A stretch of DNA of 64,000 bases, taken from assembly GCF_003013715.1 (NCBI RefSeq), contig NC_072817.1, positions 496,001 through 560,000 on the forward strand, in the 5' to 3' direction. This stretch comes from Candidozyma auris. Lineage: Eukaryota; Ascomycota; Pichiomycetes; Serinales; Metschnikowiaceae. Made by a program: the position numbers and the translations under genes. Below the pieces are notes generated by a model that made no database searches, was not told where the DNA came from, and saw only the letters and a list, made by a program, of their open reading frames with translations. Shown here piece after piece: positions 52,618-62,496 of the stretch; the first letter of the stretch is position 1, and each line of letters begins with the position of its first letter.

Positions 52618-53193
52618 ATGAAGTTCATTCAGTCCGATCAGATCTTGGAAATTCCAGAGGGTGTTACCGTCAACATCAAAGCCAGAACCATCAAGGTCAC
52701 CGGTCCAAGAGGTGAGTTGACCAAGGACTTGAAGCACATCGATGTTACTTTCCAGAAGTTGTCTGACAGAGCTATCAAGATCATCGTTCTCCACGGCGAC
52801 AGAAAGCACGTTGCTGCTTTGAGAACTGTCAAGTCTTTGATTGCTAACTTGATCACTGGTGTCACCAAGGGCTACAAGTACAAGATGAGATATGTCTATG
52901 CCCATTTCCCTATCAACGTGAACTTTGTTGAGATTGACGGTCAGAAGTACGTGGAGATCAGAAACTTCTTGGGTGAAAAGAAGGTTAGACACGTGAAGAT
53001 TTTTGATGGTGTTTCCATGGAGCAGTCCACAGCCCAGAAGGATGAGTTGATCATCACTGGTAACTCTTTGGAAGCTGTCTCCCAGAACGCTGCCGACATC
53101 AATCAGATCTGCAGAGTCAGAAACAAGGATATCCGTAAGTTCTTGGATGGTATCTACGTTTCTGAACGTGGTTTGATTGATGACAGCGCTTAA
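52618..53193 (+). CDS. RPL9: Large-subunit ribosomal protein L9 (uL6)
   Basis: A 191-residue cytosolic ribosomal protein of the uL6 family, the same length as Saccharomyces Rpl9. The conserved core ([36 protein letters not shown] and [11 protein letters not shown]) is nearly invariant. Codon use is strongly biased (TTG, AAG, GTC, AGA), with no in-frame CTG seen, as expected for a highly expressed gene. The frame extends 12 bases upstream to a TTG; the ATG at 52618 is the start. No intron. A 205-codon antisense frame is a shadow of this codon bias. Confidence 0.97.
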
Positions 53194-53611
53194 TTGGTTC
53201 TCGGTTATTGTTAATACACTATCATCCAATTCTTTTAATTCAGGGAAATATCTATAGTTTGAAATACGGCTTTTGTGATTATCCCCTGGTCTCCTGTGAA
53301 TGCGTTATCGAGCTCATTAATTAATAAAGAGCCACCAATGATTCACTGTAGGAATGAGACTCAGGGCTGTTGTGGTAAGCGATTCGAGGTTTCTTTTGAT
53401 CTTGTCTCTAGCAGTCTTCTGACAACGGCTTTGAGTTCGTAGGTATCGATATATTGCATATCGTTAACTGGTTGAGAACGGCAGGCGCCTTTTGAAATTT
53501 GTTAATTGATATGGAATAACCTCGGGTCTCACACGCCCTGACAGATTTTAGTTTACCATCACTTTTCATCCGCACCAAAAGTTGGGTCGAGTAGTTGAAG
53601 CTGTTGCTGAC
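53194..53611. other. RPL9-PHA2 spacer
   Basis: I see no gene or clear motif in these 418 bases beyond the 3' end of RPL9 and the PHA2 leader. Confidence 0.4.
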
Positions 53612-54552
53612 ATGAAAGTCGCCTTTTTAGGACCGGAAGGTACCTATACCCATGAGGTATGATTCGAGATTTGTCCGAGCAAAGAGCATTATACTAACTA
53701 AAGGCGGTATTACAGCAGTTCGGCAACGAGCCTAATTTGACAATACTACCACAAAGCACCATTGGAGCCTGTTTTGACGTGTTAAATTCAAGAGACGTTG
53801 ACTATGCGGTGGTCCCTTTTGAAAACTCTACGAACGGGCAGGTTGTCTTCACGTATGACCTCTTACGAGATTGGTTCATAAGCGACACTAAAGCCTCAAA
53901 ACCTCCTTTCAGAATTGTTGGGGAGCAATATGTGGCAATACATCATTATCTACTATCGAAAGCAGCAGATAAATCGGAGATAAAAACCATCTATTCGCAT
54001 CCTCAAGTTTGGGGCCAAGTAACAAAGGCTTTGAAAGTCTTTAAAGACTGTGCAAAGATCGACGCCAATTCAACAGCAGAAGCAGCCGAATTTGTTGTGG
54101 AAGATAGCACTGGAACAATAGCTTGCATAAGCTCCAAAATGTGTGCTCGATTGAAGAGCTTGCCAATTTTGGAGGCCGAAATCGAAGACAATCCAAGAAA
54201 CTCTACGCGATTCTTGATTCTTGGATCATCTGATTTGAATGATCAGCAAGACGATAAGTCGGATGACTCCTGTATTGCCTCCTCCATTACATCAATCATG
54301 TTTACCCTTAATCACGATGACCCCGGTGCCTTGATGGCAGCACTCGATTCCTTCCGATTTTACAAAATCAACCTCACATCCATCGCCTCACGTCCATCCG
54401 GAGAGCGTCAATGGCAGTACGTCTTCTTCGTAGAGGCTGAAGGAAGTATTCATAGCGAGAAAATGAAGCTTGCGACAGGAAAGCTACATGAGTGCTGCAT
54501 GAGTGTGGTTGTTTTGGGGTCTTTCACTCGATCTTGGAGTTATCAGACGTAA
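53612..54552 (+). CDS. PHA2: Prephenate dehydratase (spliced)
   Basis: Converts prephenate to phenylpyruvate in phenylalanine synthesis. Exon 1 (53612-53656) encodes MKVAFLGPEGTYTHE. Exon 2 (53704-54552) continues AVLQQFGNEP, which restores the family's (A)xLQQF block exactly, for 297 residues in all. Later motifs are VVPFENSTNGQV (catalytic domain), NSTRFLILG and the C-terminal ACT regulatory domain (HDDPGALMAALDSFRFYKINLTSIASRPS) that senses phenylalanine. The donor is GTATGA and the branch TACTAAC, with an AAG acceptor five bases later. A later TACAG acceptor is also in frame but would delete four conserved residues. Convergent with HRT1. Confidence 0.93.
53657..53703 (+). other. 47-nt intron of PHA2
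   Basis: Donor GTATGA, branch sequence TACTAAC at 53692-53698, acceptor TAAAG ending 53703. Removal restores an unbroken prephenate dehydratase N-terminus; the next acceptor, TACAG at 53715, is in frame but loses AVLQ. Confidence 0.85.
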
Positions 54553-54598
54553 TATTAAAAACTCGTAACATTACTATATGACATGTGTATATACCCGT

Positions 54599-55024
54599 TC
54601 ATGAACCAAACTTTTGATATGTCCAATCTTTGTTATCCAATGGGCATACCGCTCTCAGCTTCAACCACCTCTGAATGCAATGCATGTGGAAAGCGTGATT
54701 ACAAACACCCCATGCAGCAATACAGTTGTCAGCTGAGTTGTTGATACTATTGGGTTGGCATTCAATACATGGCTCCATCAAGTGGTTACGACAAATGGCG
54801 CACGTCTCAACAACAATATCCCACGACCAGAATGCCACAGCTGTCCACTTCTTTACTTCAAATCGCTGTTTTCTCTTCGTATTTCCGTCCTTCTCAAGCT
54901 GATCCTGGACAAGTATGGTATTGCGGTCATTAGGTTGAGGGGTTTCTTTCTCGTCATCACCAGACCTTTCGTAAGACTCTGGCCGTGGTTGGCTATCGAT
55001 GTCTATCTTGTCATCCTCGTTCAT
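54599..55024 (-). CDS. HRT1: RING-H2 subunit of SCF/cullin ubiquitin ligases (Rbx1/Roc1)
   Basis: A 141-residue homologue of yeast Hrt1, the E2-recruiting RING subunit of SCF and other cullin ligases. After an acidic, disordered N-terminus comes the cullin-binding strand ([16 protein letters not shown]), then the RING-H2 with [24 protein letters not shown] and VCPLDN. An in-frame CTG in the [12 protein letters not shown] stretch sits where Rbx1 proteins have Thr or a similar residue, so Ser is far more likely than Leu there. Convergent with PHA2 and divergent from MED7. Confidence 0.95.
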   Translation of the reverse strand: MNEDDKIDIDSQPRPESYERSGDDEKETPQPNDRNTILVQDQLEKDGNTKRKQRFEVKKWTAVAFWSWDIVVETCAICRNHLMEPCIECQPNSINNSADNCIAAWGVCNHAFHMHCIQRWLKLRAVCPLDNKDWTYQKFGS

Positions 55025-55284
55025 CCCAAGTATTTGTGAAAAAGGAATCTTAGGTATATAAGAAATGTACTCTTATGCGATATGGCATGGGTAGTTATTT
55101 GATGGTTATGTACTGTATATATGGATGTATCTTTCAGGAGTCAAATCCTTGCAAACAAGACGTTTGGGTAGAAGACACATCTGGCGACTTAAATCTTCAC
55201 ATTCATAGATCGTCGTCAGCTCACCTAACGTCGATCCGCTTACCAGAAAGTCATTCGGAGGTTGCATCTGCATAATATTCGAGA

Positions 55285-55896
55285 ATGTCTGAGGAACTAA
55301 TAACGTCCCTTTATCCACTGCCTCCACCGTACTACAAGTTTTTTACGGCTGACAATGTTGAAAAGTATAAGCGGCTACAAGAGTCACAGGACAATGAGGC
55401 AATGAATGACCTTCCAGGTGAGTTGAGATTCCACAAGCCTCCTCCAATCCCTTCATGTCAACAGTATAGAGGATACGGAAGTGTATGGTCTCTAGTCCAC
55501 AAACTACCGTCCTTGCAAGAGCTGGGCTGGAAGCAATTATACAATGATGAAGACGAGAAGATCACTTCTCAAACAAAGATTGACGAGCTACACAAACTTC
55601 TAGACTCGTTATTACTCAACTTCTTAGAGCTCGTGGGCTCAGTTTCAAAGGAGCCCGCCAAATTCTATGTTAAGATAGAAGACTTGAAACTAATACTCAT
55701 CAATATGAATCATTTGCTCAACACGTATCGCCCTCATCAAACTCGAGAGAGTCTAATCATGATCCTAAAGCAGCAAATTGAAGGGAAGAAAAGAGAAATT
55801 GCTGAGATCGACACAGTGATGGAGAAAGTGAAAAAAAGGATAAGGGAATCGGTCGCATCAAATTCAACTGGCACCAGTCAAGGGCTCAAAAACTGA
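55285..55896 (+). CDS. MED7: Mediator middle-module subunit Med7
   Basis: A 203-residue protein with the invariant Med7 N-terminus: an LYPLPPPYYKFFT proline block, then the LRFHKPPPIP motif that docks on Med31. The C-terminal half is helical (about 95-190), forming the Med7/Med21 coiled coil. It is part of the middle module of the Mediator complex linking activators to RNA polymerase II. The start is the first ATG after an HRT1-divergent spacer of 260 bases. Confidence 0.94.
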   Translation: MSEELITSLYPLPPPYYKFFTADNVEKYKRLQESQDNEAMNDLPGELRFHKPPPIPSCQQYRGYGSVWSLVHKLPSLQELGWKQLYNDEDEKITSQTKIDELHKLLDSLLLNFLELVGSVSKEPAKFYVKIEDLKLILINMNHLLNTYRPHQTRESLIMILKQQIEGKKREIAEIDTVMEKVKKRIRESVASNSTGTSQGLKN

Positions 55897-56047
55897 GGTA
55901 CATCATCTGAATGGATTTTAAACCTTAGAGGGAAAACTAGGGCTTTTGCTTCAATGATGACTAAGTGATGGCTACTGTTAGACTGGTATATTGATGATGC
56001 AAAGTATATTCACGACCTCCATGATATTACTTGCCCTCAGGGTAACA

Positions 56048-58288
56048 CTAGAAGAGATCCAAAAGATCATTGTTTGTGTTACTCTTATGCTGAGGAGAGT
56101 TAGATTGTCCACTTCCATTTTTCGTACCTGAATAATCATTGAGTCCTAGTTGATCAAAGTCGTCGATGATGGTATTAGCTTTCTTTTGGGATTGAGCTTC
56201 ACCAAATAAGTCCAATATAGCATTGGTCGAGCCACCGGCTTGATTTTGAGTGCTGGAATTTGAATCCGAGACAGTAGTAGGTACATTGAATAGATCATTT
56301 AGTTCATCTAACAACAGAGGTGTTCCATCCACATTTGTATGACTGCTCTGATCATATTCCTCATCATCTAGATCGAGCAAATTCTCATTTCTAGCGTTGT
56401 TAATGATTTCTTGCTTGGCCTTCTTTGTCAAGTCCGCTAAATTGGCTTTGTTCGAAGAAACCTTGGTTGCCGTTTGAGAATCCAATGAAGCGTATGCAGT
56501 TGGATCAATGAACGTGGACGCTGGCTTGTGAAACACTGATGAAAGTGTTGATAATTCCTTGATCAACGCGTCCAATACGACAGGGTTGAAAGACGATATT
56601 GTTGTCTTGATTGGTGGCATTTTAGCAGCGATAACGCTCTGTTGGGCCTCGCTTGAGGATGTAGACAAAAGACGCCAATAAATGAAGGCTTTGTCTCTTA
56701 CGTCAGCATTTTCACATTCCTTTGTCGCTTTCTCCAAGACCCTTTGCAACAATGAGGAACACCCTGCTGATGGAAGCACCAAATTCACCTTCACAACCGA
56801 TGTCAAGATGCTTAGTTGGAGTAAAGAATCATATTCAAGAAAATTTTCTACAAGTGTTTCCAACTTGGTCTTCAATGCCGTGAAATACTTGGGATATTCT
56901 CCAAGCAACCAAACATAACCCGCAAGTGATTGGGGATCAGTAAGCTCATCAATGTGATTTGATATGAGTGGAACGATCAACGTGATTAAATCATTGCGAC
57001 CAGGATAGCGTCTCAAAATTTGAGTGAAGACCCCAACGGCCTCATTGATTATGAGCTCACCGCCTCTCTGTTCCATTAACGAGATAAGAAGATTTGCAGC
57101 TTGAACAACACTCGAAGAAAGCTTTATTGCCACAGCTCCAATGGCTTGTATCGATTTCGATACGAGAGCAGGTTCAATTTCCATGGCGTACTCTTTGAGC
57201 TCACTCAAGAGTAAGGCACAGTTGGATTCGTTGGCTAATCTGATAACAATCTCAAGCTTTTCAAGCTTCAAATAAAGAGGATCCGAGTATTTGATGAAAA
57301 ATACGCGGACCTCTTTGGTAAGAACCTGAGGGTACTTCTCGAGAATGATGCGGATGTTCTTCAAGCCAACATATTCTGCTTCTGGGATGGACAGAGAAAC
57401 CAATGAAACCAAGGGAGCAGAAAGCTTTTTCAAAAAATTCGATTTTGTGGCTTGATTCGGTAAACTGTCAATGTGTTGAATGACAACTTTGATGGATGAT
57501 AAGACAACCGAGGGATTAACATGTTGCAATTGAGGTATAGATCTCTCTATAATATGAAGGGCTTCTTCGGGATCATCTGTGTGGTAGTCTGCCAAAGAGC
57601 TGAGTATAGTGATACGTCCCCATTCAGTGCATTCATTTAGGCAAGCCATCAATGTTTTGACAAGTTGTTGGTCAATGGTCAACACATGCAAATCGGGGTC
57701 TCTGTTCATGTCTCTAATTTCGTACAAGGCGCTAAGAGCATTAGCCACAACCATGGGGTTCGAGTCTGTTAAGAGTCTTTTCAAGTCATCTAAAAAGCCG
57801 AACTCAACGCACATCTCAGCATTAAGGTCGAAGAGCTTGGCGACACATATGGCTGCTGTCTTTCGAACATACGGGTTATCATCCAGCAAGGTTCGCCTCA
57901 ATGGAGTCTCCATGTAATCGACCATCTTATCGACACGTATACACCCCATGGTTCTTATTGCTAAGGCTCTCACCAAAGGATTCGTGTCCTCGGTATCCTG
58001 AACGAACGTATTGACAGCCAATATACATAATTCAGGGTGTGTCTTGGCGTAATTCATCATGTAGAGATAAACCAATTTTTTTTGTTCCAAATCATAAGTA
58101 GCTATATTCTTTAACACGTCTGGAAATAACGAGGATACGTCCTTGCCGACGGTCATAGCCTGAATCACGCGCTGAATTGCATCCTTCCTTTCATGTTTGT
58201 ATTGGGATACAAGACCCGCCTTCAACTCGAAGGTTTCACCCTTCTTTGGGCCCTTCAAAAAATTGAGAATTTTCTTCTCCAAAGACAT
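56048..58288 (-). CDS. APL2: Beta-adaptin large subunit, AP-1 type
   Basis: Encodes 746 residues of a beta-adaptin trunk plus hinge. Armadillo/HEAT repeats carry the diagnostic KDVSSLFPDVLKNIAT, HPELCILAVNTF and NPYVRKTAA blocks. The hinge contains a clathrin-box motif LLDLD (about residue 640), and the protein ends in DLLDLF. There is no C-terminal appendage domain, as in yeast Apl2. The protein binds clathrin and sorting signals at the trans-Golgi/endosome within AP-1. The frame upstream of 58288 starts with GTG; MSLEKKI is the proper start. One CTG falls at a position that is His or Lys in relatives (RRTL-x-DDNPYVRKT). Confidence 0.9.
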   Translation of the reverse strand: MSLEKKILNFLKGPKKGETFELKAGLVSQYKHERKDAIQRVIQAMTVGKDVSSLFPDVLKNIATYDLEQKKLVYLYMMNYAKTHPELCILAVNTFVQDTEDTNPLVRALAIRTMGCIRVDKMVDYMETPLRRTLLDDNPYVRKTAAICVAKLFDLNAEMCVEFGFLDDLKRLLTDSNPMVVANALSALYEIRDMNRDPDLHVLTIDQQLVKTLMACLNECTEWGRITILSSLADYHTDDPEEALHIIERSIPQLQHVNPSVVLSSIKVVIQHIDSLPNQATKSNFLKKLSAPLVSLVSLSIPEAEYVGLKNIRIILEKYPQVLTKEVRVFFIKYSDPLYLKLEKLEIVIRLANESNCALLLSELKEYAMEIEPALVSKSIQAIGAVAIKLSSSVVQAANLLISLMEQRGGELIINEAVGVFTQILRRYPGRNDLITLIVPLISNHIDELTDPQSLAGYVWLLGEYPKYFTALKTKLETLVENFLEYDSLLQLSILTSVVKVNLVLPSAGCSSLLQRVLEKATKECENADVRDKAFIYWRLLSTSSSEAQQSVIAAKMPPIKTTISSFNPVVLDALIKELSTLSSVFHKPASTFIDPTAYASLDSQTATKVSSNKANLADLTKKAKQEIINNARNENLLDLDDEEYDQSSHTNVDGTPLLLDELNDLFNVPTTVSDSNSSTQNQAGGSTNAILDLFGEAQSQKKANTIIDDFDQLGLNDYSGTKNGSGQSNSPQHKSNTNNDLLDLF

Positions 58289-59872
58289 ATGTTGAACGGA
58301 TATAGTTGAGAAGTTGATGTTTAACTGTAATTCTGAGAGCTTTGTCCATGTGATATATATCACGTGGATATCTACTCACCTGTTATATCCACGGCGGGCC
58401 TATGAGGCAGTCACTGCAAAGTACGTTGACACTTACCCTCTTGGGTAGATTTTACATCCTGATTACTTCTGCCGATATCTTTTTCATTCCGAGTTCACCT
58501 GGTGATAACGGCCTTACATACGTGCATTTTTCGTTCTATCAAATATTCCGGTAACTGCGATCGCGACCCGACTATAAGTGTCCAATATGCTTCATTAAGC
58601 GCTGGCAATTCAGTTGTCAATCAATGCGCAAAGCACGTCGCTTAAGCCTTGGTTTGGAGAAATTGAATCAATAGAATTACTCTTTCCACCGTTCTCACCG
58701 CGCGCTTCTCCTATTGCGTTTGGGATAAGAGACGTGAGAGGTGAAATGCATGATGGCTTCTTTACTGTAACACACAAAGTAACTCACGAAACCTCGAAAG
58801 AGTCTACCCTCGCAACTGATACATTCGTAGCTAATGTTAGTGTTGTTTGTCCCCCTACGATGACTCTAACATTTGAAAGTCGGCCAAAGAATGTATTGGT
58901 GGCTTCTTACCCCAATAAACACATCAAATCAAAGTTCTGATTCACTCGAATTTTTTTTTTTTTTCTATAAAAAAACTGTATAAAGTCATAATGGCCTTGA
59001 ACAAAGCGTCTGTTGGCAGGTAAGGGAGTAGTCAGCGCAGGAGGTATTTCGGTCAAGATAGCGTTATTAATGCACGGCACATAAAGGTAACACATTCGTA
59101 AATTGCTGCCGACTCCGCAAGAAAAATGGCTTTAATGACGACTAGTGAGAAAAATCGGAATCATATTAAAATATGGAGCATCCATCAATTGAAGTTATGA
59201 ATTTATTGCTTTTCATCTCAATAGATCCAAAAAAAGCGTCTATAGCCATTTTCGTGAGATTTCACCCGTAGCAAGCAATGAGCGCTCAAAATGATATTGC
59301 GCATCCAGACTAGCATCCACCAAGTACCTTCGCGCTTCCACCACAAAAAGTAAAGGAAAACAGAAAAATGAAGAATTCTACAAGCCTTCTCCTCTTTCGC
59401 TGCACTTTTAGGACTAACAAGTACATTGCTCTGTCGTATGAGTTTGTAGCTGTAATGTCTACAATTACATCCAAAGTTTGTTCCAATGCATCGGCATTCA
59501 CGTCAATTTGGCGATGTTTTACATTGTGAGTTGTTTTTTTGTTCTTCCATTCATTAAAGTATGAGGTGTTCTGCTCAATACAGGAAATTCGAATTGTCTG
59601 ACTGACCTCCCGTGGACGTATGTGGGATGGCTTGTGTGCACTAGCTGCATGTACATCGCTTCTGGTAAACTTGTTTTGCCTTCCGAGACACCCGAGGAAC
59701 CCTTTAAGTTTGCGCCTGAACAATAGTATATAAGTCATGAGTTGTCTCAGAAGTACTACGCGGCTGACTTACATGAACTGTTAGCTATTCTAACGCTAGC
59801 ATAATCATCGACTTCCATACTCATAATCTCGATCACATCTATTCATTTTTCGCATCATTCCCCATACTGGCT
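58289..59872. other. 1.6-kb divergent spacer upstream of APL2
   Basis: No recognised gene. A plus-strand frame of 108 codons (58614-58940) starts with TTG, and a minus-strand ATG frame of 142 codons (59310-59738) is unrecognised. CACGTG lies at 58361-58366. A possible leader intron of the next gene (GTATGT at 59618, TTCTAAC-x-CTAG ending 59799) is noted with the SPT subunit. Confidence 0.5.
59310..59738 (-). CDS. Unrecognised ORF, low support
   Basis: A 142-codon ATG-to-stop frame. It is rich in Lys/Arg, with a Phe-rich stretch near the end that looks like translated low-complexity DNA. No motif or homologue is recognised and the start is not clearly better than chance. It is listed only because it is the longest ATG frame in a long gap, and it may well be noncoding. 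Confidence 0.15.
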   Translation of the reverse strand: MTYILLFRRKLKGFLGCLGRQNKFTRSDVHAASAHKPSHIRPREVSQTIRISCIEQNTSYFNEWKNKKTTHNVKHRQIDVNADALEQTLDVIVDITATNSYDRAMYLLVLKVQRKRRRLVEFFIFLFSFTFCGGSAKVLGGC

Positions 59873-60208
59873 ATGAAAGTTAAGGTTGCAAAGACCAATA
59901 ATCTTCTCTTCAGAGCTTACAATTGCTACAGAAACTACACTCCTATTCATGTGTTGACAACGAATGAAACAATCATCTTCAACACCATAGTTTTCAGCTT
60001 GGTGGCTGCTTTGCTTTACTGGACGGTGTACGTTGTGCCCGCTTTGCTAATCAACATTGGTGAGAGGATGTACTACTACCTCACGGGTCAAACAATCTCC
60101 ATCTCTTTGGTGTGCTCTTTTGCAGTGAGACACATATTGAACACCTCTAAGCCTCCCGGACTACGCTCCAACCTGTCACAAATGTCCGATTATTATCGGA
60201 AAAAATAA
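59873..60208 (+). CDS. Probable small activating subunit of serine palmitoyltransferase
   Basis: A 111-residue protein with an ER-type double hydrophobic region (about 30-60 and 78-92). The segment TTNETIIFNTIVFSLVAALLYW (read in parts) resembles the ssSPT/Tsc3-like family, which binds the Lcb1-Lcb2 core to stimulate sphingoid-base synthesis. An acidic residue before an FN pair and a following aromatic-rich membrane helix are the shared features. A possible upstream intron (59618-59799: GTATGT donor, TTCTAAC branch, TAG acceptor) would lie in the leader and not alter the ATG. The assignment is from pattern resemblance only. Confidence 0.5.
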   Translation: MKVKVAKTNNLLFRAYNCYRNYTPIHVLTTNETIIFNTIVFSLVAALLYWTVYVVPALLINIGERMYYYLTGQTISISLVCSFAVRHILNTSKPPGLRSNLSQMSDYYRKK

Positions 60209-60257
60209 TAATAACTAATATTTAATTCATCAAAGTATCTTAATTTATTGTTGTAGC

Positions 60258-60806
60258 CTACTTAAAAAGTGCCCAATCTTGGACTTCGAATGATGTGGCC
60301 CAGTGCTTGAGCTGCTGGTAGCATAGACTCAACTCGCTCTCTTCATGATTGATACCCTCCACTTCCCTGTAGAACACCTCTGCAGAAACTTCACCAATGC
60401 TAAGCGGAACGTTGAATGTGAGAAGAACGTCGGTTTTGTTTTCGTTCAACCTGATAAGGCCTAGGAACATAAAGAGTTTATTCTTTTCGGTTTCTTGCTT
60501 TGTAGCAGGGGGCTTGATGAGGAAAAAATGTACATCAAAATCACCCACCAAAGTTTTAGAGCTTTCCAATGGCGCAATGAATAGTGGTGGTCCTTCTAGG
60601 ATATCTTCCAAATGAATTGTAATGATTTCTGGAAGAGAATCCGCATTTACCATCTCCAAGAGGTCGATGATGATCGAACGGTCGAGCCCATCGGGTCTTT
60701 CGAGAATAAAAACCTCCTGCGTGTCAGGAACTTCCCTGAAGTCAGATACATCGATAGCAGTCTCTGGCAAGTCACATTTTATGGCACCTCCGTATAACTT
60801 TGTCAT
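60258..60806 (-). CDS. MOG1: Ran-binding nuclear import factor Mog1
   Basis: A 182-residue Mog1/PsbP-like alpha-beta-alpha sandwich. The N-terminal signature LYGGAIKCDLP...IDVSDFREVPDTQEVF is nearly diagnostic. Mog1 binds Ran/Gsp1, promotes GTP release and supports nuclear protein import. The C-terminal helix (QQLKHWATSFEVQDW) is also conserved. The start is the first ATG at 60806. Convergent with the SPT subunit gene (49 bases). Confidence 0.9.
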   Translation of the reverse strand: MTKLYGGAIKCDLPETAIDVSDFREVPDTQEVFILERPDGLDRSIIIDLLEMVNADSLPEIITIHLEDILEGPPLFIAPLESSKTLVGDFDVHFFLIKPPATKQETEKNKLFMFLGLIRLNENKTDVLLTFNVPLSIGEVSAEVFYREVEGINHEESELSLCYQQLKHWATSFEVQDWALFK

Positions 60807-61308
60807 TTTTGGGGTCCATGAAGTAAGTGTTCACTGGTTAATGCCTCGAGCCATACTGCACGTGTATGAAGTCACGGGTATCTTCTCTAAACTTGGGTTA
60901 TCCTCCACTTTGTGACATTCGTTGTTTTTAGAGATATGAAAAGAAAATTGATAAATTACTTGAGCAAATGTATCTTCAAATTCTACTTCCTTTTTCAATA
61001 GGTTGCGCATACATTAGTTTTAATAGTGTAGTGTTTGGTATACCACATCGCATCCACCCCAAAGGTTTTTTTTTTTTTTTTTTTTAGGCGCCTGTAAATA
61101 GCTTTATCTCGAGCCATAATAGAAGCTCAGCTATTGACACCCAACATCCTTCGGAAGGGTTTAGACATCATTGGCTTGTGGGCAGAATCAACATAACTCA
61201 TTCACTGCCATTTTGATTTCGAATTGAGCAATTATCTCCCTGCCCTTTACATTTGTCAATCATCTGTGAATAAACCACAGGCGCCGCTGATTCACCGACC
61301 ATAACTGA
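60807..61308. other. Divergent MOG1-mannosyltransferase spacer
   Basis: About 500 bases with no gene. A run of 20 T (61066-61085) is the longest homopolymer in the window. Confidence 0.5.
61066..61085 (+). repeat. Poly(T) run, 20 bases
   Basis: Longest homopolymer seen in the window, about 220 bases before the mannosyltransferase ATG. Confidence 0.85.
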
Positions 61309-62496
61309 ATGAAAACACGAATGACCAATCGCAGGCGTATAGTGGTGGCCATTGTGTCTTTGGTTGTGGTGATTGTCGTTGTGACGAACTTTTCGGTATC
61401 TCGCCTGAGAAATCTCCGTCTCTCAAACATTGACAATCTAGTTGGCATGCTGTCCTTAATCTCTAGTGAAAACAGCAAGAAGCAGGATGAATTCTTCAAA
61501 AAACTTGAGAAAATGCAACAGCAGCTATACTCCAAACAGGAAGAGCGACTCAAGAATTTGGAGAGGCAGAATGAGTACCTCATTGAGCAGATCAAACTCA
61601 TGAGAACACCTCCAGATACATTTTCCCTTCGCGAGAAGTTGGCTTTTATGGTACCGTATGATCCTAAGACAAAATTTCCAGCCTATGTTTGGCAGACCTG
61701 GAAGCATGGCTTAAATGATGACCGGTTTGATGCTGTCTTCAAGGAGGGGCAAGCACAGTGGGCAGTAAAGAACCCAGGTTTCGTCCATGAGCTCTTCAAC
61801 GACGACACAACATTCGCCACGGTGAAGCATCTCTATCAACATGCGCCAGAAGTTGTTGAAGCGTACAAACTGATGCCAGAGGTAATTTTGAAAATGGACT
61901 TCTTCAAGTACTTGATTCTCTTTGCAAAAGGAGGTGTGTACGCTGACGTTGACACTGTTCCATTGCAGCCTGTACCTAATTGGATTCCAGAGAACGTGTC
62001 TCCAAAAGAACTCGGCATCATAATAGCAGTTGGCTCCGACTCTAAGCTGGCAAATTGGAGACTGGATACCGTTCGCAGATTAGAGTTTGGCAATTTTGTG
62101 ATACAAAGCAAGCCTGGTCATCCTATTCTCAGGGAGATCATTGCGTTGATAACAGAAAACACTTTACGTCTAAGAAGAACGCTTAAGGATGGAGAGCAAC
62201 TCACCTTAGATGGGCTGCCAAACCAAAAATCTTTGGCCATCTCAAAGTGGACTGGAAGCGGTATATGGACAGACACAATTCTCGAATATCTCAATGACTA
62301 TGTCAGGCTGTCAATTTATCAATCTGTCTCATGGAAGGACTTCCATGCTTTGGAAATGCCTAAGTTAGTCAGCGACATCTTGGTTTTACCAATTAAATCG
62401 TTTGCATCTACAGTCGAAGTTCCTAAGGACGGAAAGATCAGCGACCCCATTGCATTTGTCAAGCACTACCTGGCGAACATTTGGAAGTCTGGCTAA
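61309..62496 (+). CDS. HOC1: Golgi alpha-1,6-mannosyltransferase, GT32 family (Hoc1/Och1-like)
   Basis: A 395-residue type II membrane protein. It has a basic cytoplasmic start, an N-terminal anchor (about 11-27), a coiled-coil stem (about 55-100, rich in Lys/Glu/Gln) and the GT32 domain. Key motifs are FPAYVWQTWK, ILKMDFFKYLILFAKGGVYADVDT with the metal-binding DVD (D213, D215), and WTGSGIWTDT. These enzymes extend N-linked mannan in the Golgi. Length and the coiled stem favour Hoc1 (396 residues in Saccharomyces, an M-Pol II subunit) over Och1, but this is not certain. Starts 331 bases from the divergent MOG1 gene. Confidence 0.8.
   Translation: MKTRMTNRRRIVVAIVSLVVVIVVVTNFSVSRLRNLRLSNIDNLVGMLSLISSENSKKQDEFFKKLEKMQQQLYSKQEERLKNLERQNEYLIEQIKLMRTPPDTFSLREKLAFMVPYDPKTKFPAYVWQTWKHGLNDDRFDAVFKEGQAQWAVKNPGFVHELFNDDTTFATVKHLYQHAPEVVEAYKLMPEVILKMDFFKYLILFAKGGVYADVDTVPLQPVPNWIPENVSPKELGIIIAVGSDSKLANWRLDTVRRLEFGNFVIQSKPGHPILREIIALITENTLRLRRTLKDGEQLTLDGLPNQKSLAISKWTGSGIWTDTILEYLNDYVRLSIYQSVSWKDFHALEMPKLVSDILVLPIKSFASTVEVPKDGKISDPIAFVKHYLANIWKSG

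Noticed and set aside
52612..53229. 205-codon open frame antisense to RPL9
   Set aside because: It arises from the strong codon bias of RPL9, matches no protein and lies fully opposite a highly conserved gene.
58614..58940. 108-codon frame in the APL2 divergent spacer
   Set aside because: Starts with TTG, has no early ATG and no branch/acceptor upstream that would make it a second exon.
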